Assembly: GCA_033239005.1 (NCBI GenBank)
Contig: BSQZ01000098.1
Coordinates: 200,001 to 264,000 of the forward strand
From: Lamellibrachia satsuma
Lineage: Eukaryota; Annelida; Polychaeta; Sabellida; Siboglinidae
Direction of reading: 5' to 3'
DNA length: 64,000 nucleotides
The notes under the pieces are model-generated. The model did no database searches, was not told the DNA's origin, and saw nothing but the letters and a program-made list of their open reading frames with translations. The position numbers and the translations under genes are program-made. Shown here piece after piece: positions 1 through 14,456 of this stretch (positions are counted from its first letter, which is position 1; each line of letters starts with the position of its first letter).

Positions 1-2593
<2,593 letters not shown>

Positions 2594-3128
2594 TACAAAT
2601 GTATTATCATTTTAAGGTCATCCTTTTTGGTGTAAATTTAGCTTGTCTATTTTACAGTTTATTTTCTTAACTACATACGCATATTATACACATACGTCCG
2701 ATCCCCACTTTGCTTTGTGTGAGACAGTGTTAACGACACAACATGTTACGACTTGAAGCTATCCAAAGTATCCGGGCCACGTGATCACGCAAACGCCAGG
2801 AGACAAGTGTGGACAAAGAGACAAAGAGGCGACGACAAATGTACCTTGGTTTTCTGTCGCTAACCCCAACACGGCAAGCGTGATGTCCTGTTTGACAGGC
2901 GGCCGACAGCTTCAGCCGGTCTAGAAACGCGTGATCGCTACTGCTCGACTGTAACCACTGCGCCGGGACCAAGCGCAACTCGAACTCGTCGTTGTAAGAC
3001 GGTGGTAGAGACGATTGTATCGCCGACAAAAACGTCGATTTTTTTCGGTAACCGCTATCGGCAAATCCGCAGTCAAGCGGCCTAAGCCTCCATTAAATGG
3101 CGTTGATGACTAAGGCCGTTCAGAGCCC

Positions 3129-3134
<6 letters not shown>

Positions 3135-3177
<43 letters not shown>

Positions 3178-3258
3178 GTGTGTGTGTGCGTGCGTGAGTG
3201 CGTGCGTGCGTGCGTGCGTGCGTGCATGCGTGCGTGCGTGCGTGCGTGCGTGTGTGTG
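3135..3258. repeat. (TG)n and (CGTG)n microsatellite
   Basis: A TG run grades into a CGTG tetranucleotide and back to TG. It sits inside composite copy 1, and the matching place in copy 2 (about 4865-4885) has no microsatellite. Confidence 0.95.
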
Positions 3259-3275
3259 GAGGGTTCTGAGGCCGT

Positions 3276-3300
3276 GTGCACCCACCTGAAACAGGTGCAC
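3276..3300. other. conserved hairpin, copy 1
   Basis: GTGCACC (3276-3282) pairs with GGTGCAC (3294-3300) around an 11-nt loop. Copy 2 has the same 7-bp stem and an 11-nt loop of different sequence (4888-4912). The stem is preserved while the loop varies. Confidence 0.6.
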
Positions 3301-3442
3301 GGGACCTGAAACAGAATATCGAATACAGCAAAGCACAGTTCTGTTCCAGATCATTTGTTTGTAAAACTCTGATCTAGCAATTAGGAACGGAGGAAATATA
3401 TATGAATGATTAAAAAACATGCCTGGAACAAGTAAGATGTGT

Positions 3443-4262
3443 TTCCTATTATTATGTACTGGGTACGTGGTCCAATACGTGGTCGAATAGTCAACACACT
3501 GTGCTTTTATTATTACTGTACTAAGTACGTGGTCCAATAGTAAACACACTGTGCTTTTCTCATTACTGTACTAGGTACGTGGTCCAATAGTAAACACACT
3601 GTGTTTTTATTATTACTGTACTAAGTACGTGGTCCAATAGTAAACACACTGTGCTTTTCTCATTACTGTACTAGGTACGTGGTCCAATAGTAAACATACT
3701 GTGTTTTTATTATTACTGTACTAAGTACGTGGTCCAATAGTAAACACACTGTGCTTTTCTCATTACTGTACTAGGTACGTGGTCCAATAGTAAACATACT
3801 GTGTTTTTATTATTACTGTACTAAGTACGTGGTCCAATAGTAAACACACTGTGCTTTTCTCATTACTGTACTAGGTACGTGGTCCAACAGTAAACGTACT
3901 GTGCTTTTCTTATCACTGTACTAAGTACGTGGTTCAGTAATCAACAAACTGTGTTTTACTCAAAACTGTACTAAGTACGTAGTCCAGTAGTCAACACGCA
4001 ATATTCTACTTATCACTGTACAATGTACGTCGGTCGGTATTCGACAGACGGTGTTCTACTTATCATTGTATCAGACACGTGGACTAGTAGTCGACAAACA
4101 TTGTTCTATTTAGCACTGTTCTAGGTACCTTGTCCAGAACTCGATATACGCTGTTCTACTTATCACTGTACTGTGTACGATGTCAAGTAGTCGACAAATG
4201 GTGTTCTATCTATCACTGTAGTAAACACGTGGTGCAGTAGTCGGTACACATTGTTGTACTTG
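3443..4262. repeat. 50-bp minisatellite, copy 1 core, dimeric
   Basis: There are about 16 units of 50 bp containing GTACGTGGTCCAATAGT. Between about 3510 and 3890 two unit types alternate, one with CTAAG and a TTTTCTCATT end, the other with CTAGG and a TTTTATTATT end. This gives a 100-bp higher-order dimer. Units decay towards the right end. Confidence 0.92.
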
Positions 4263-4887
4263 TCACCAGTGTTTTACGTAACTAGCCCAGTAAATGACAT
4301 TTACACGTACAGCTGTATGTCGTTGCCTTGACCTGTCATTGTCGGAGTTTCGGGGTGTCGGGTAAACAGGCAGATATGTGCATAAAATCAATGACCCTTT
4401 TGTGATGATTTGTTTAGCTTTAAATGACTCTGTTTCGTTTTGTTTCAACGATTCAGGTACATCATCTATACATACTGATACGAAAAATCAAGTCAATATA
4501 ACAAAATGAATTGTGTGATTAATTAACCTATTGCATAGACTACTTACCTAATTATGACTTGTCGTTGTTAGGCCATTTAACGTTCCAATTAGAAGAACGA
4601 ACTGTCGGCTACGGTGCACCGGTGACTGATGCTACTTCTTGACAGACCAGACAGCGCTGGCAACTCGTGATCGCTACTGCTCGACTGTATCGGTTATAAT
4701 TAAAGGTGTGTGTTTCCGCAATAATTGCTGCCGCCTGGACCCAGTTCGGCCTGAAGTCGTCGAAGCAAGGCGGCGGTAGAGAGGATTGTCTCGCGGACAA
4801 AAACGTCGGTGAGCGCTATCGGAAAATCGGCAGTCAAGCGGCCTAAGATTAAAGCCGACAAGCTTCTACGTAACACGGAGGGTGCGG

Positions 4888-4912
4888 GTGCACCCAGCTA
4901 TTGCAGGTGCAC
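4888..4912. other. conserved hairpin, copy 2
   Basis: GTGCACC (4888-4894) pairs with GGTGCAC (4906-4912). It occupies the same position in the module as the hairpin at 3276-3300. Confidence 0.6.
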
Positions 4913-5007
4913 GGAACCTGAACCAAAACGTCGAATAAAGCTAAGCACAGTTCTGTTACAGGTCATTTATTTGTAAAGGTTTTCCTGATCGGGCAGTTAG
5001 GAAAGGC

Positions 5008-5137
<130 letters not shown>

Positions 5138-5200
5138 TGATTATAAAAGAAACACGATCATACCAAGAAATGTCTGTTTCCTATTGATTATATCATATTT

Positions 5201-6575
5201 TATCACTTTACTAGGCCAGTAGTCAACACACTGTGTTTGACTTATCACTGTACTAGATACGTGGTCCAGTAGTCAACACACTGCGTTTAATTTATCACTG
5301 TACTAGATACGTGGTCCAGTAGTCAACACACTGTGTTTTACTTATCACTGTACTAGATACGTGGTCTAGTAGTCAACACACTGTGTTTTACTTATCACTG
5401 TACTAGATAAGTGGTTCAGTAGTCAACACACTGTGTTTTACTTATCACTGTACTAGATACGTGGTCTAGTAGTCAACACACTGTGTTTAACTTATCACTG
5501 TACTAGATACGTGGTCCAGTAGTCAACACACTGTGTTTAATTTATCACTGTACTAGATACGTGGTCCAGTAGTCAACACACTGTCTTTTACTTATCACTG
5601 TACTACATACGTGGTCCAGTAGTCAACACACTGTGTTTTACTTATCACTGTACTAGATACGTGGTCCAATTGTCAACATACTGTGTTTTACTTATCACTG
5701 TACTAGATACGTGGTCCAATAGTCAACATACTGTGTTTTACTTATCACTGTACTAGATACGTGGTCCAATAGTCAACATACTGTGTTTTACTTATCACTG
5801 TACTAGATACGTGGTCCAGTAGTCAACACACTGTGTTTTACTTATCACTGTACTAGATACGTGGTCCAATAGTCAACATACTGTGTTTTACTTATCACTG
5901 TACTAGATACGTGGTCCAGTAGTCAACACACTGTGTTTAACTTATCACTGTACTAGATACGTGGTCCAGTAGTCAACACACTGTGTTTTACTTATCACTG
6001 TGCTAGGTACGTGGTGCAGTAGCTGACATACGATGCTCTACTTATCACTGTACTGTACGTAGTCCAGTTGTTGACAGACGATGTTCTACTTTTTACTGTA
6101 CTGTACGTGGCCCAGTAGTTGACAGACGATGTTCTACTTATCACTGTACTGTACGTGTTCCAGTAGTTGACAGACGATGTTCTACTTATCACTGTACTGT
6201 ATGTGGTCCAGTAGTTGACAGACGATGTTCTACTTATCACTGTACTGTACGTGGTTCAGTAGTTGACAGACGATGTTCTACTTATCACTGTAGTGTACGT
6301 GGTCCAGTAGTTGACAGACGATGTTCTACTTATCACTGTACTGTACGTGTTCCAGTAGTTGACAGACGATGTTCTACTTATCACTGTACTGTACGTGGTG
6401 CAGTAGTTGATAGACGATGTTCTACATATCACTGTATTGTACGTGGTCCAGTAGTTGACAGACGATGTTCTACTTATCACTGTACTGTACGTGGTCCAGT
6501 AGTTGACAGACGATGTTTAACTTATCACTGTACTGTACGTGCTGCAGTAGTCGACACGCAATAGTCTGCTTTTCA
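5201..6575. repeat. 50-bp then 48-bp minisatellite, copy 2 core
   Basis: The left part (to about 6000) has 50-bp units with CACTGTACTAGATACGTGG. The right part (about 6040-6540) has 48-bp units in which ACTAGATACGTGG has become ACTGTACGTGG. The 2-bp loss makes the unit a multiple of three, which produces spurious minus-strand open frames (5995-6240 and 6256-6480). There are about 28 units in all. Confidence 0.92.
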
Positions 6576-7117
6576 CAAGTGTTTTACGTAACTAGCCCAG
6601 TAAATGACATATACGCGTACAGCTGTATGTCGTTACCTTGGCGTGTCATTGGCTGGATGTCGGGGTGTGGGGTGTCGGGGTGTCGGGGTGACGGGTAAAC
6701 AGGCAGACGTGTGCGTAAAACTAATGACCTTTTGTGATGATTGTTTTAGCCTTAAATGGTTTTATTTTGCTTTGTTTCAATGATTCAGATTATCACATAT
6801 GCACACTGATACCAAAAATCAAGCCCCGATAGCTAAATGAATATTGTTTGTCCGTGTATTTGAATTGTGTGATTCTCAAATATTAAAAAAACACTCGCTC
6901 ACTTATGACAACCGCTGGGATCGAACTGTCTCGAGGAATCCAGGACATAGTTCCACAGGACAATATCCTACAGGACATAATCCCTACAGACACAACCTCA
7001 CTGAACAAAATCACTCAAAGTAAAAAGTGGGAAAAACGAGATTACAATGAAAGAAGAATCCATTATCTGCAACATGGCAATATAATTACATTGCACAAAG
7101 GTCTGTAGAACTAGAAA

Positions 7118-7238
7118 CTACACTTACAAAGTTAAAACTACACTTACAAAGTTAAAACTACACTTACAAAGTTAAAACTACACTTACAAAGTTAAAACTA
7201 CACTTACAAAGTTAAAACTACACTTACAAAGTTAAAAC
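7118..7238. repeat. 20-bp tandem repeat, 6 copies
   Basis: Six almost identical units of CTACACTTACAAAGTTAAAA. Confidence 0.96.
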
Positions 7239-7322
7239 AAAATATTGTACTGTTAGATCTATTCTGCTTTTCATATTGTGGGATTTTATCCAATGGGATC
7301 ATGTCTGGATACGACCGTCCCA

Positions 7323-7593
7323 AGATGTCTCTATCCCCAGAAGTCTCTATCCCCAGACGTCTCTATTCCCAGACGTCTCTATCCCCAGACGTCTCTATTC
7401 CCAGACGTCTCTATCCCCAGACGTCTCTATGCCCAGACGTGTCTATCCCCCAGACGCCTCTATCCCCAGACATCTCTATTCCCAGACGTCCCTATTCACA
7501 GGCGTCTCTATTCCCAGACATCTCTATTCCCAAACGTCTCTATTCTCAGACATCTCTATCCCCAGACATCTCTATTCCCAGACGTCTCTATCC
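7323..7593. repeat. 16-bp minisatellite, about 17 copies
   Basis: The unit is close to TCTCTATCCCCAGACG, with CCCC/TCCC and ACGT/ACAT variants. The period is not a multiple of three and the unit lacks stop codons, so all three plus frames stay open. These are not genes. Confidence 0.95.
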
Positions 7594-7665
7594 CTTATTG
7601 CCATGGCAACTCCACCGACTCCAGTCGTACATCGTCTGTTAGGCAGGAATTGAATGTGACGGCTC

Positions 7666-8392
7666 GTCTGTCTTGGCTTGTTCTTCCATGTGCTGGCTTC
7701 CACAGGATGGTCTGTCTTGGCTTGTTCTTCCATGTGCTGGCTTCCACAGGATGGTCTGTCTTGGCTTGTTCTTCCATGTGCTGGCTGCCACAGGATGGCC
7801 TGTCTTGGCTTGTTCTTCTATGAGCTGGCTGCCACAGGATGGTCTGTCTTGGCTTGTTCTTCCATGAGCTGGCTGCCACAGAATGGTCTGTCTTGACTTG
7901 TTCTTCCATGAGCTGGCTGCCACAGGATGGTCTGTCTTGGCTTGTTCTTCCATGAGCTGGCTGCCACACGATGGTCTGTCTTGGCTTGTTCTTCCATGTG
8001 CTGACTTCCATAGGATGGTCTGTCTTGGCTTGTTCTTCCATGTGCTGGCTTCTACAGGATGGTTTGTCTTGGCTTGTTCTTCCGTGAGCTGGCTGCCACA
8101 GGATGGTTTGTCTTGGCTTGTTCTTCCATGTGCTGGCTTCCACAGGATGGTCTGTGTTGGCTTGTTCTTCCATGTGCTGGCTACCACAGGATGGTCTGTC
8201 TTGGCTTGTTCTTCCATGTGCTGGCTTCCACAGGATGGTCTGTCTTGGCTTGTTCTTCCGTGTGCTGGCTTCTACAGGATGGTTTGTCTTGGCTTGTTCT
8301 TCCGTGAGCTGGCTGCCACAGGATGACCTGTCTTGGCTTGTTCTTCCATGTGCTGGCTGCCACAGGATAGTCTGTCTTGGCTTGTTCTTCCA
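7666..8392. repeat. 44-bp minisatellite, about 16.5 copies
   Basis: The unit carries CTTGTTCTTCCATGTG followed by CTGGCTTCCACAGGATGG. Variants switch between CTTCCACAGG and CTGCCACAGG. The overlapping minus open frame of 285 codons is a shadow of the array. Confidence 0.95.
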
Positions 8393-8429
8393 GCCATTTT
8401 TTAATAATGGTATAACCCGAGCCATTTTC

Positions 8430-8482
8430 ATAGCCACAGACTGACTAGGCACTACTTGTCGCAGTGCCTAGTCAAGGGCTAT
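8430..8482. other. hairpin with perfect 12-bp stem
   Basis: TGACTAGGCACT (8442-8453) is perfectly complementary to AGTGCCTAGTCA (8463-8474) across a 9-nt loop. A lower stem, ATAGCC (8430-8435) with GGCTAT (8477-8482), extends it after an asymmetric internal loop. It lies just beyond the end of the 44-bp array. It could be the terminal hairpin of a decayed mobile element or a structured RNA. No family is recognised. Confidence 0.6.
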
Positions 8483-9261
8483 CACGAAGAAGTGTTGTAT
8501 ATATTTAAAACGGCCAACAGCTTGTTTAAGTAAAAAAAACTTCGATGGCCACAATTTTATTTTTAACGCAGCAAGCACTGGTTTTTACTCTCTTGAATTA
8601 TGTTGGGGGAGAAACGGTCACGACCCAACGATTTGCATTTAATGATTGGGTTTATGCAATATATTGGTGCTAATTGTATGCAGTCGTGTACATTTAAAAA
8701 CATTATCTCAATGGGGAATACCTGTGCACGCAGGTGAAGAATCCGGGAGAACGTTTCAGTCTTTCAGGTTACTAGTCATAGCAACACGAGTAAGGAACGC
8801 CGTCTGAGAACACCAACATTCGCCAACGATTCATGGCGCTGAACAGGACAGTGGCACCCTTTGACCCGTAGATGAGGTCATGTTACCCCGTACAGACCCA
8901 GGCTGTGACGTCATCGGATCGTCACGTTGCTGAATATCTGGAACGAAAATCAGGCGTGTGCGTGGTCGCGTGTGTATATGGTGTGCGCGCGAGGGAGTGT
9001 CAAACTCTGACCAATTGCTGATTGACAAAATATACCTTTACGTTTGAGCTGGATGAAAACATGGTGGTCGCCAGGCGGCAGCACGTATTACCGAGTAGCC
9101 AGTAGTAGTGTGTTTATTGTAGACTGCAGACTGTACAATAAGTGGCGGCCCTATTTGTTGTGAACATCCTTGTAAACAGTACGCTCAATTGTAGCGTTAC
9201 GTTGTTATTTAATTATATTGGTTGTTGAAACTGTTCATAAGAAACACGCTCGCCACTTAGT
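8483..9261. other. no recognisable feature
   Basis: Single-copy sequence with no open frame above 65 codons that I recognise. Confidence 0.5.
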
Positions 9262-10145
9262 GATACAGGTTGTTGATTGTAGAGCTGGTGATACAGGTTG
9301 ATTGTAGAGCTGGTGATACAGGTTGATTGTAGAGCTGGTGATGCAGGTTGACTGTAGAACTGGTGATGCAGGTTGATTGTAGAGCTGGTGATACAGGTTG
9401 ATTGTAGAGCTGGTGATACAGGTTGATTGTAGAGCTGGTGACACAGGTTGATTGTAGAGCTGGCGATGCAGGTTGATTGTAGAGCTGGTGATGCAGGTTG
9501 ATTGTAGAGCTGGTGATACAGGTTGATTGTAGAGCTGGTGATGCAGGTTGATTGTAGAGCTGGTGATACAGGTTGATTGTAGAGCTGGCAATACAGGTTG
9601 ATTGTAGAGCTGGTGATACAGGTTGATTGTAGAGATGGTGATGCAGGTTGATTGTAGAACTGGTGATGCAGGTTGATTGTAGAGCTGGTGATACAGGTTG
9701 ATTGTAGAGCTGGTGATACAGGTTGATTGTAGAGCTGGTGATACAGGTTGATTGTAGAGCTGGTGATACAGGTTGATTGTACAGCTGGTGATACAGGTTG
9801 ATTGTACAGCTGGTGATACAGGTTGATTGTAGAACTGGTGATGCAGGTTGATTGTAGAGCTGGTGATACAGGTTGATTGTAGAGCTGGTGATGCAGGTTG
9901 ATTGTAGAGCTGGGGGTGCAGGTTGATTGTAGAGGTGGGGGTGCAGGTTGATTGTAGAGCTGGGGGTGCAGGTTGATTGTAGAGCTGGGGGTGCAGGTTG
10001 ATTGTAGAGGTGGGGGTGCAGGTTGATTGTAGAGCTGGTGATGCAGGTTGATTGTAGAGCTGGGGTTGCAGGTTGATTGTAGAGCTGGTGATACAGGTTG
10101 ATTGTAGAGATAGGGGTGCAGGTTGATTGTAGAGCTGGTGATGCA
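9262..10145. repeat. 25-bp minisatellite, about 35 copies
   Basis: The unit is ACAGGTTGATTGTAGAGCTGGTGAT with RTAC/ATGC variation. A sub-block at about 9905-10020 carries GGGGGTG in place of GGTGAT. The minus open frame of 303 codons is a repeat shadow. Confidence 0.96.
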
Positions 10146-11274
10146 CGTGAGCAGTGTTAATTACATCAGCTGTAGTGATTTAAGAGACAACATCATACAC
10201 CAAATTGTATCAAAAAAGAGGATGTGGCAAGGGCTTCAACTTCCCATATCCCACCTCTTTTGGAGGTCAACCTCCCATCTCCAATCATTTTGTAGGACCA
10301 ACCTCCCGCCTCCCACGTCCTGCCACACCCGCCATTAATCTACATCTTCCAATTTACGTCATACAAAAGCAAGTTATTTTTCAACCTATCAAATTGTTAC
10401 ATTTGTTTTAAACCTGCTCCAATGTTTTGCTTCCTCGAGTCAACGTGATGACCATCTTCATGTCGACTACTGGAGTCGAACTCTGCTCCGACCATCTGTC
10501 TCCTCTGTCCCCCATAGCCTAGTGCAGTTCTCCGGTTTCTGGTCCCACATCCTTTAGGGAGTTTATCAATGTAAAGGCTTGTCTGCCTTCGCTTGCTCGC
10601 GCATGGATTGGCTGTCACCGGTTGGTTCTAGATGCAATTCCGTGCTGGTAACGTGGGTTTTGATACATACATAATTATTATTATATACATTTGAAAACGA
10701 AGTAGTAGATGGAGGGTGCTCCTAAATATGGGTTGCAGATAAAAGGTTGACCTGCCACACCTCCTCATTGTTATTAAGAAACGTCCAAAGCCACATGGCA
10801 GTGGCTCGAGCCGATTAAAAAAATATATTATTTCCACCCTCACCAAAATCCTGCAAATGCCTAGTTTGCTTCATGGAACTTAATATCATACATACATTAA
10901 TGTTGATGGAACTGCTGAGAGCGCGTAAGTGAGTGTTTGTCCGATTCATACGCCAGACGGCAGCATTAGCACCGGAGACAAGCGGGTGTCGTTTTGATAC
11001 ATCTACTAGGTGGTGCCACGTATCACAGTGTACAACGTCGCCATCGTCTGGTGACCAAAACTGCAAAAGAGCTGGTATTGAATTGAATTGAAATGAACTG
11101 AAATTCATTTTATATTGAAATCGATTTTGATAATCCAGGCACACGTCAAAAGAATCAGTCGATACAATTATTTACGTGTCCCGTCCTCTCGTTAATTGTA
11201 TTTGTTATACAATTGTAACTGATCTCCCATACGGATTCCAAAATAACGTATATGCTGCCTGAATGTCTATATGT
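10146..11274. other. no recognisable feature
   Basis: There is a pyrimidine-rich patch with CCTCCCATCTCC-like repeats near 10230-10330. Otherwise this is single-copy sequence without recognisable coding motifs. Confidence 0.45.
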
Positions 11275-12721
<1,447 letters not shown>

Positions 12722-12766
<45 letters not shown>

Positions 12767-12799
12767 GGCTCTGTATGTCTGTCTGTTTGTCTGTCTGTC
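12722..12799. repeat. (TA)n then (GTCT)n microsatellites
   Basis: TA runs from 12722 to 12765, followed by a GTCT/TGTC tetranucleotide stretch at 12776-12799. Confidence 0.95.
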
Positions 12800-12835
12800 A
12801 CTCTCTCTCTCTCCCTCCCTCTTGTGTTTTTACTA

Positions 12836-13055
12836 GTGCCCTGCCCTGCATGCGCTTTATTTGTTATTGCCCCACTCTTTCTAGTACACTTTATTGGTTG
12901 CTGTCCCACCCTCTGCACGCGTTATTAGTAAATGCCCCCCCCCGCCTCATGTACGTCTTATTGGTGTGTCCCCCCCCCCGCCTTCTGTACGTCTCATTTT
13001 TGTGCCCCCCCGCCTTATGTACGCCTTATTAGTGTTCCCCCCCGCCTTCTGTGTC
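12836..13055. repeat. decayed C-run tandem repeat, about 37-40 bp
   Basis: There are five to six degenerate units with TACGYCTTATT followed by a run of seven to ten C and GCCTTCTGT. Units become more similar, and the C runs longer, towards the right. Confidence 0.75.
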
Positions 13056-13490
13056 CCCGGCCTCTCTACGTCGACCCGGTCAAACACAGCGGCGATAGAA
13101 ACCAGGTCTTTGTGCCGACGGCCTACTTTTGAGTTCATCAGATAAATTACTTGTTAGAACGAGATTACATATTTCGACCGACGGCTAAGACTGTCACCCT
13201 TGTTGCGGGCTCACTTGCCGAGCGCCCGATACAATGCGTCGAGGCCTCCAAGTCTAAAATGCGAAACGTCACTAGCAACGGTAAATGTCACTCTATGCGT
13301 TTAGTCGCTCGTGGCCTGTTTGTGGTGTATATCCCTGCCGAACTTGTTCACGACGTTAATTTACCCCTGGTCGCACTACCATGTAATTTCCCATCTGTTA
13401 TATACCCCAACCATTTAGTCAAACACCCCAGCAATTTGACCCTGGTCACACATGTCATCAACACGTTACGCATGATTACACAGCCTATAT
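13056..13490. other. unrecognised, 113-codon open frame
   Basis: A plus-strand frame at 13151-13492 has no motif I recognise and no clear promoter or splice context. It may be chance. Confidence 0.3.
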
Positions 13491-13806
13491 GATTTTACAT
13501 ACTCCCATTAATTTACCCATGGTCACGTACCCCAGGTTCAAATAACTCCAACCATTTACCCATGTGCTTCATATAGCCCAGGCCATTTACCCTGGTTTAA
13601 TGTGTTTCATATAACCCCAGTCAGTTACCCTGGATCTACGTGGTTCATATAACCACCGCCTTTTACCCTGGTTTAATGTGGCTCATATAACCCCAGCCAT
13701 TTACCCTGGATATATGTGATTCATATAACCACAGCCTTTTACCCAGATTCAATGTGGCTCATATGACCCCAGCCATTTACCCCGGCTCACTGTTGTTCGT
13801 ATGGGG
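13491..13806. repeat. 38-bp degenerate minisatellite
   Basis: About eight diverged units contain CATATAACCCCAGCC then TTTACCCTGG. Two further relic units (CCCCAGCCATTTACCCCGG) lie apart at 14250-14316, suggesting that intervening sequence was inserted or that the array once extended further. Confidence 0.8.
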
Positions 13807-14235
13807 GTTCAGGGTACAGTTACATTTCCCATTGGTGGCCATGTTAACGTTTTCCATAATTATAAGAAAACGTGACCATCAAAAATTCTAAACGTTTTAA
13901 CCAGCCGCTGTCATCATCCCACTGACATGCTGTCAAAATTAGACATTTCTAACTCTTGCAATATGCCTGTATGTGCGATACCCCTCACTGTGTACTAATA
14001 TTGGCATGAATTACGACGCACATGTGTCTAGTGGCCACAAAAATTGACAAATATCCTTCCGCCTATTAAAATCATATAAAAATCCACCATTTCACTCTCA
14101 ACAGCTTCCACCAGCAAACCTGGTAATGTCCGTACACAAATGTACTTATGTCAGAACGTATGAATTTTTTAATACGTCCTATATCCAAAATTACTATGCC
14201 CTACATACGTGTAATACACCAGGAAGTCTAACTGA
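13807..14235. other. no recognisable feature
   Basis: Single-copy AT-rich sequence between the 38-bp array and its outlying relic units. Confidence 0.4.
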
Positions 14236-14456
14236 GGCATGACCCCATCACCCCAGCCATTTACCCCGGCTCACTGTTGTTTATATGACCCCAGCCATTT
14301 ACCCCGGCTCATACAACCTCACTATAACACATTACGTCCTCGCCGCAAGTTCGATCACGTTAGGCTGTTTTGTGTGGCTCCATAATACATCGCCATTGAT
14401 CGTATTCAGAGGATAGGAATATTACATTTTATTGACGTCATTTTTAATAATCATGC

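Larger units (their letters stand above)
2878..4520. mobile_element. composite repeat, copy 1 (flank, hairpin, 50-bp array, flank)
   Basis: This segment is homologous, in the same order, to 4632-6880. Shared blocks are a left flank (both contain GATCGCTACTGCTCGACTGTA and a later GCAGTCAAGCGGCCTAAG), a small hairpin, an AT microsatellite site followed by ATGAATGATTA, a 50-bp tandem array, and a right flank starting GTTTTACGTAACTAGCCCAG. Copy 1 carries a TG/CG microsatellite where copy 2 has none. Unique flanks around a tandem core resemble non-autonomous elements such as the bivalve pearl or Helentron-associated types. That class assignment is inference, because I could not define termini or a target-site duplication. 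A local segmental duplication is the alternative. Confidence 0.6.

Noticed and set aside
6905..6950. B-box-like sequence (AGTTCGATCCC on the minus strand), possible tRNA or SINE
   Set aside because: No A box or cloverleaf arms at the right distance.
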